A stretch of 7,501 bases of DNA from positions 1-7,501 of the forward strand of contig JANZYY010000239.1 of the NCBI GenBank assembly GCA_026419705.1, in the 5' to 3' direction. This DNA comes from Fischerella sp. Its GTDB lineage: Bacteria; Cyanobacteriota; Cyanobacteriia; Cyanobacteriales; Nostocaceae. Positions 4,938 to 7,501 of this stretch are shown piece by piece. A model generated the notes under the pieces. That model ran no database searches, was not told the DNA's origin, and saw nothing but the letters and a program-made list of their open reading frames with translations. Every line of letters starts with the position of its first letter. Position 1 is the stretch's first letter. The position numbers were made by a program, and so were the translations under genes.

Positions 4938-6320
4938 TTAGTCGTCGAGCATACCCAAGTTTCGTCCCAGCTCTTGGCGTAAACGATACAAAATTGTATT
5001 TGGTTCCACTTCCGAAAGAATTTCTGCAATGACAGTGCTAGCGCCTAATTGTCCCCAAGAGCAGCCTTTTTCGAGGTATACTTGGGCAGCTTTGCCAACA
5101 GCAAAGGCTCCGTAGCCAGCGATACCTGCTTGGGCGATCGCACTCCCTGCATAAGCAGTAATATTACTGGGATTGTCACCCGCAGCAATAGCAGCTGTAC
5201 TTTTACTTAACCCTAACAATAAACTGCTACCTAGTTCTCCTAGTAGCAAGCCACCGGAACTCAGTAAAATCGTTTTCAAAAGCTTTGTAGCTTCGTAACC
5301 AGTCATAGGTAAACCATACAACCGCGCCAGAGAACGAATTAACACCAGATCCGCGACAGTTCCGCCGATGATATCTAAAACGGCGATAGGATTGAGTGCT
5401 ACAGCTACAGCTTTGTATCTAGTAAATTGCCAAATCAAGTTTTCGGCTTCCTGTTGGCGTATGCGGATGGTTTTGGAAGCGATCGCCTCTTCTGCTTTTT
5501 TTGCTTGAATGAGTGCGTTTAAAGCAATAAGCGATCGCCCTTCCCGGTTGAGAATTTTGAGAATAGTTTGTTTGAGCTCGTCTATTTGTGGGGGTGGAGT
5601 CTCCCATTCATAAGTCACACTCCCATCAGGCCATTCCACACGCACTTCCATGGGTGCGGGTTCCGCCGCGATTGTGACAATTTCATCAGGCTGTAAGGGT
5701 TTACCTTGAGTATTTCCTGCACCCAACTGTTGCAAATTTTTATAAATTTTTTCTCGATCTGTATCTGGGTACAAATCTATTTTGTTAAAAACGAGAATCA
5801 GCGGCTTTTGTGCCTGTCGCAATTCGCACAAAGCTTGGTATTCAGTACGAGTAATGTCACCAGCAACCACAAACAAAATCAAATCAGCTTGACGTGCCAC
5901 ATCTTTTGCCATTTGCGATCGCACTTCTCCGGCAATTTCATCTAATCCCGGCGTATCAATTAACTCTACTTGCACCTTGTCACCAACATTCCAGCGTACA
6001 GAACGAGGATACTGAGTTACACCATGAAGCGGGCCAGTTTGCAAAATCTTTTGTCCTAGCAAAGCATTCAATACCGCCGACTTACCACGACTAACCAAAC
6101 CAAAGGCGGCAATTTTAATTACGTTATAGTCTAGTTTGTCGAGAGTGGCAGTCAAAGTTTCTAATTCTGGTTTGATCAAACCCGCTAATTGTCGATTTGA
6201 TGATGCTTGTCCAGGTTTGCGGATATTCCCATACCAAGACAGCGCTTGTCTGAGACTAGCACGAGCGCGATTGAGATGAGTTTCTTGCAGGTTCTTTGGC
6301 ACTTGCTGAGATTGAGTCAA
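4938..6320 (-). CDS. Era/dynamin-like GTPase with C-terminal DUF697-type domain
   Basis: This 460-residue protein has a complete TRAFAC-type GTPase domain: P-loop GLVSRGKS (74-81), switch I threonine T102 in GVTQYP, DTPG (122-125) and NKID (179-182). A charged helical linker (about 247-300) leads to a hydrophobic tail (about 304-440) with YKAVAVALNPIAVLDII and glycine/leucine/alanine-rich helices, typical of DUF697 (YcjF-like) proteins, which suggests membrane association. Such cyanobacterial proteins are common but their cellular role is unknown; membrane remodelling or stress roles are guesses. The start is TTG (6318-6320) without a clear ribosome site; the only other early candidate is GTG at residue 7, and the upstream frame holds no ATG before a stop. 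Four HIP1 octamers lie inside it. Divergent from the HEAT-repeat gene. Confidence 0.85.
   Translation of the reverse strand: MTQSQQVPKNLQETHLNRARASLRQALSWYGNIRKPGQASSNRQLAGLIKPELETLTATLDKLDYNVIKIAAFGLVSRGKSAVLNALLGQKILQTGPLHGVTQYPRSVRWNVGDKVQVELIDTPGLDEIAGEVRSQMAKDVARQADLILFVVAGDITRTEYQALCELRQAQKPLILVFNKIDLYPDTDREKIYKNLQQLGAGNTQGKPLQPDEIVTIAAEPAPMEVRVEWPDGSVTYEWETPPPQIDELKQTILKILNREGRSLIALNALIQAKKAEEAIASKTIRIRQQEAENLIWQFTRYKAVAVALNPIAVLDIIGGTVADLVLIRSLARLYGLPMTGYEATKLLKTILLSSGGLLLGELGSSLLLGLSKSTAAIAAGDNPSNITAYAGSAIAQAGIAGYGAFAVGKAAQVYLEKGCSWGQLGASTVIAEILSEVEPNTILYRLRQELGRNLGMLDD
5134..5141. repeat. HIP1 octamer
   Basis: Exact GCGATCGC within the GTPase gene. Confidence 0.9.
5479..5486. repeat. 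HIP1 octamer
   Basis: Exact GCGATCGC within the GTPase gene, 52 bases from the next copy. Confidence 0.9.
5531..5538. repeat. HIP1 octamer
   Basis: Exact GCGATCGC within the GTPase gene, 52 bases from the preceding copy. Confidence 0.9.
5915..5922. repeat. HIP1 octamer
   Basis: Exact GCGATCGC within the GTPase gene. Confidence 0.9.
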
Positions 6321-6431
6321 GGCTATTTCAATTTTAGATTTTGGATTGGAAAATCAATTTAACAGTTTGCTTATTTATTTTCACCTAATCGCAAATTTAC
6401 CAACGTCTTATGTTTAGACCAGCGATTTTTT

Positions 6432-6445
6432 AGTACTATTGTACC
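6432..6445. promoter_or_regulatory. LexA-box-like operator between the GTPase and HEAT-repeat genes
   Basis: AGTACTATTGTACC fits every position of the cyanobacterial LexA consensus as I recall it, RGTACNNNDGTWCB. It overlaps TACTAT (6434-6439), a possible -10 for the HEAT gene 45 bases before its ATG, and TACAAT on the minus strand (plus 6438-6443), a possible -10 for the GTPase gene. Neither has a convincing -35 box. A repressor bound here could cover both promoters. The consensus is degenerate, so a chance match is possible. Confidence 0.5.
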
Positions 6446-6489
6446 AAGCTAAAGCAAGCTGTAACCAACAATTGACGGGTTAACCTATC

Positions 6490-7350
6490 ATGTCTCAAAT
6501 AAACAATACAGCAGAAAGCTTTTGTCAAAAGTTGCAGAATATAAGCGATGAGCAGTTAAAGCGCGATTATTTGAATCGATTAGAATGGACAGAAATAATA
6601 GCACAAGCATTGCCACTACTAGATGATGAGGCTCAAGCGTTGCGAGTGGTAAGATTCGCCCTAGAAATAGATTTGTGCTTAGGAGCAAAACTAGCAGGAG
6701 CAGTGAAACCCCAGTTACAAAACACAACTGTTGATTGGCTGATATCTACTGGAGTTTCTCAAGAACTCTTAGTTCGGCTTTTGGGCATGACTAGAGATGC
6801 AGCGATTCCATATCTGTGTGAAGTTTTGAACGATGAAGATAATGAAGATGATTGCGTTCTTCTTAATTCCGCAGCTAAGAGCTTAGCAGAAATTGGCACA
6901 GAGGCAGCAGTGACAGCGCTCACGCAAGTCATGAACGATGAACAGAAAAATGACTTTGGATATTATCTATCAGAAGCCAGTTGGCAGGCGGCACTGGCAT
7001 TAGAAAATATTAATTCTGAGTCTGCAAAACGAGCGTTGGTGCAGTGGTATATCGAACTTTTGGGTTGGATAGATTTTCGCTCTTATGCTGCTGAGATGTT
7101 AAGCAAAATCGCTACTCCTGAGATTGTGCCGGAACTTCTCAAGATTGTGGAAGATGATGGCTGTGATGATAGAGTGCAGGCCAATATTGACATAGTCTTG
7201 AGTGCAATTGATTTGAAAGCAAGTATAACAACACAGCAACCAGATAGAAGTAATGAAGATGAGTTAGATAAAAGAAGTTCTCAACCGGACTTGATTACAC
7301 TGCAACAACTTTTAAATGCCAAGACAAATCAGTTCGTATCAGCACAGTAA
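6490..7350 (+). CDS. HEAT-repeat protein, 5' part of a frameshifted gene
   Basis: The 286-residue product is almost wholly helical. After an N-terminal cap (1-75) with VVRFALEIDLCLGAKLAGAVKP, which I associate from memory with cyanobacterial HEAT-repeat proteins, come HEAT-like units: AIPYLCEVLNDE...SAAKSLAEIGTEAA (about 109-144), VTALTQVMNDE...ASWQAALALENI, RALVQWYIELLG...AAEMLSKIATPEI and VPELLKIVEDDG...NIDIVLSAID, then an acidic linker (about 245-265). HEAT arrays are protein-binding scaffolds; no catalytic motif is visible and the partner is unknown. Translation starts at ATG 6490 with no clear ribosome site. The frame ends at TAA 7348 in the middle of a repeat that continues in another frame, so the true protein is longer. 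No transmembrane segment or signal peptide is seen. Confidence 0.75.
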   Translation: MSQINNTAESFCQKLQNISDEQLKRDYLNRLEWTEIIAQALPLLDDEAQALRVVRFALEIDLCLGAKLAGAVKPQLQNTTVDWLISTGVSQELLVRLLGMTRDAAIPYLCEVLNDEDNEDDCVLLNSAAKSLAEIGTEAAVTALTQVMNDEQKNDFGYYLSEASWQAALALENINSESAKRALVQWYIELLGWIDFRSYAAEMLSKIATPEIVPELLKIVEDDGCDDRVQANIDIVLSAIDLKASITTQQPDRSNEDELDKRSSQPDLITLQQLLNAKTNQFVSAQ

Positions 7351-7501
7351 AAAAATTGGGTGAAATTGTTTCTAAAGAAGCATTAGCATTATTGCAACAA
7401 GCACTGAATGATGAATACTTTGGTGTACGTCGGCGTGCAGCAGAGGAATTAGGGAAAATTGGTACAGAAGAAGCTGTAACGTCGCTCATACAAGCTTTAA
7501 G
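7323..7501 (+). pseudogene. Continuation of the HEAT-repeat gene in another frame, cut by the window end
   Basis: From about 7323 a frame shifted by -1 relative to the upstream part reads DKSVRISTVKKLGEIVSKEA, LALLQQALNDEYFGV, RRRAAEELGKIGTEEA, VTSLIQAL and is open to the window edge. These are textbook HEAT helices, better conserved than those upstream. Joined to LITLQQLLNAK of the first frame, they give two consecutive units of exactly 31 residues. It has no start codon or ribosome site of its own nearby, so it is the 3' part of the same gene. Whether the break is a real mutation, a sequencing error or recoding cannot be decided here. Confidence 0.7.

Noticed and set aside
4730..5029. Open frames on both strands across the tlyA/GTPase gap
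   Set aside because: They overlap the ends of both neighbouring genes, have poor composition and no ribosome site; nothing protein-like is seen.

Overview
The window looks like chromosomal DNA from a filamentous, probably heterocyst-forming cyanobacterium (Nostocales type). The evidence is a phycobilisome core gene (apcF), cyanobacterial type I glutamine synthetase with an NtcA-type promoter, five exact copies of the HIP1 octamer GCGATCGC, and a moderately AT-rich base composition. The divergent apcF/glnA pair, with what reads as the tail of a gifA gene beyond glnA, resembles the arrangement I remember from Anabaena/Nostoc. That comparison is from memory, not from a search.

Layout. 1-53: last codons of a plus-strand gene, probably gifA (IF7, the protein inhibitor of glutamine synthetase). 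54-236: convergent intergenic region with a strong terminator for glnA and degenerate GT-rich/AC-rich flanks. 237-1652 (-): glnA. 1653-2009: divergent regulatory region with a class II NtcA promoter and an overlapping sigma70-type promoter for glnA, a promoter and a 9-bp dyad for apcF. 2010-2519 (+): apcF, followed by two terminator-like hairpins. About 2740-3800: about 1 kb without an intact gene, holding fragments of at least two decayed plus-strand genes. 3907-4743 (+): tlyA-family rRNA 2'-O-methyltransferase with a TTG start and a small palindromic insertion in the coding sequence. 4744-4937: convergent gap with weak hairpins only. 4938-6320 (-): dynamin/Era-like GTPase with a DUF697-type membrane-associated tail. 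6321-6489: divergent promoter region containing a sequence that fits the cyanobacterial LexA box. 6490 to the window end (+): HEAT-repeat protein gene, interrupted by an apparent one-base deletion.

How it fits together. The left half is a nitrogen/light module: glnA makes glutamine, NtcA turns it on when nitrogen is scarce, and the neighbouring gifA product would switch the enzyme off after ammonium addition. apcF encodes the terminal-emitter beta subunit of the phycobilisome core, a major nitrogen store, but its promoter is separate. The right half (tlyA, GTPase, HEAT protein) has no obvious pathway link. The most interesting signals there are the LexA-box-like operator sitting on -10-like elements of both divergent genes, and the frameshifted HEAT gene whose 31-residue repeat register is exactly restored by one extra base. 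I see no clearly new multi-gene system in the window.
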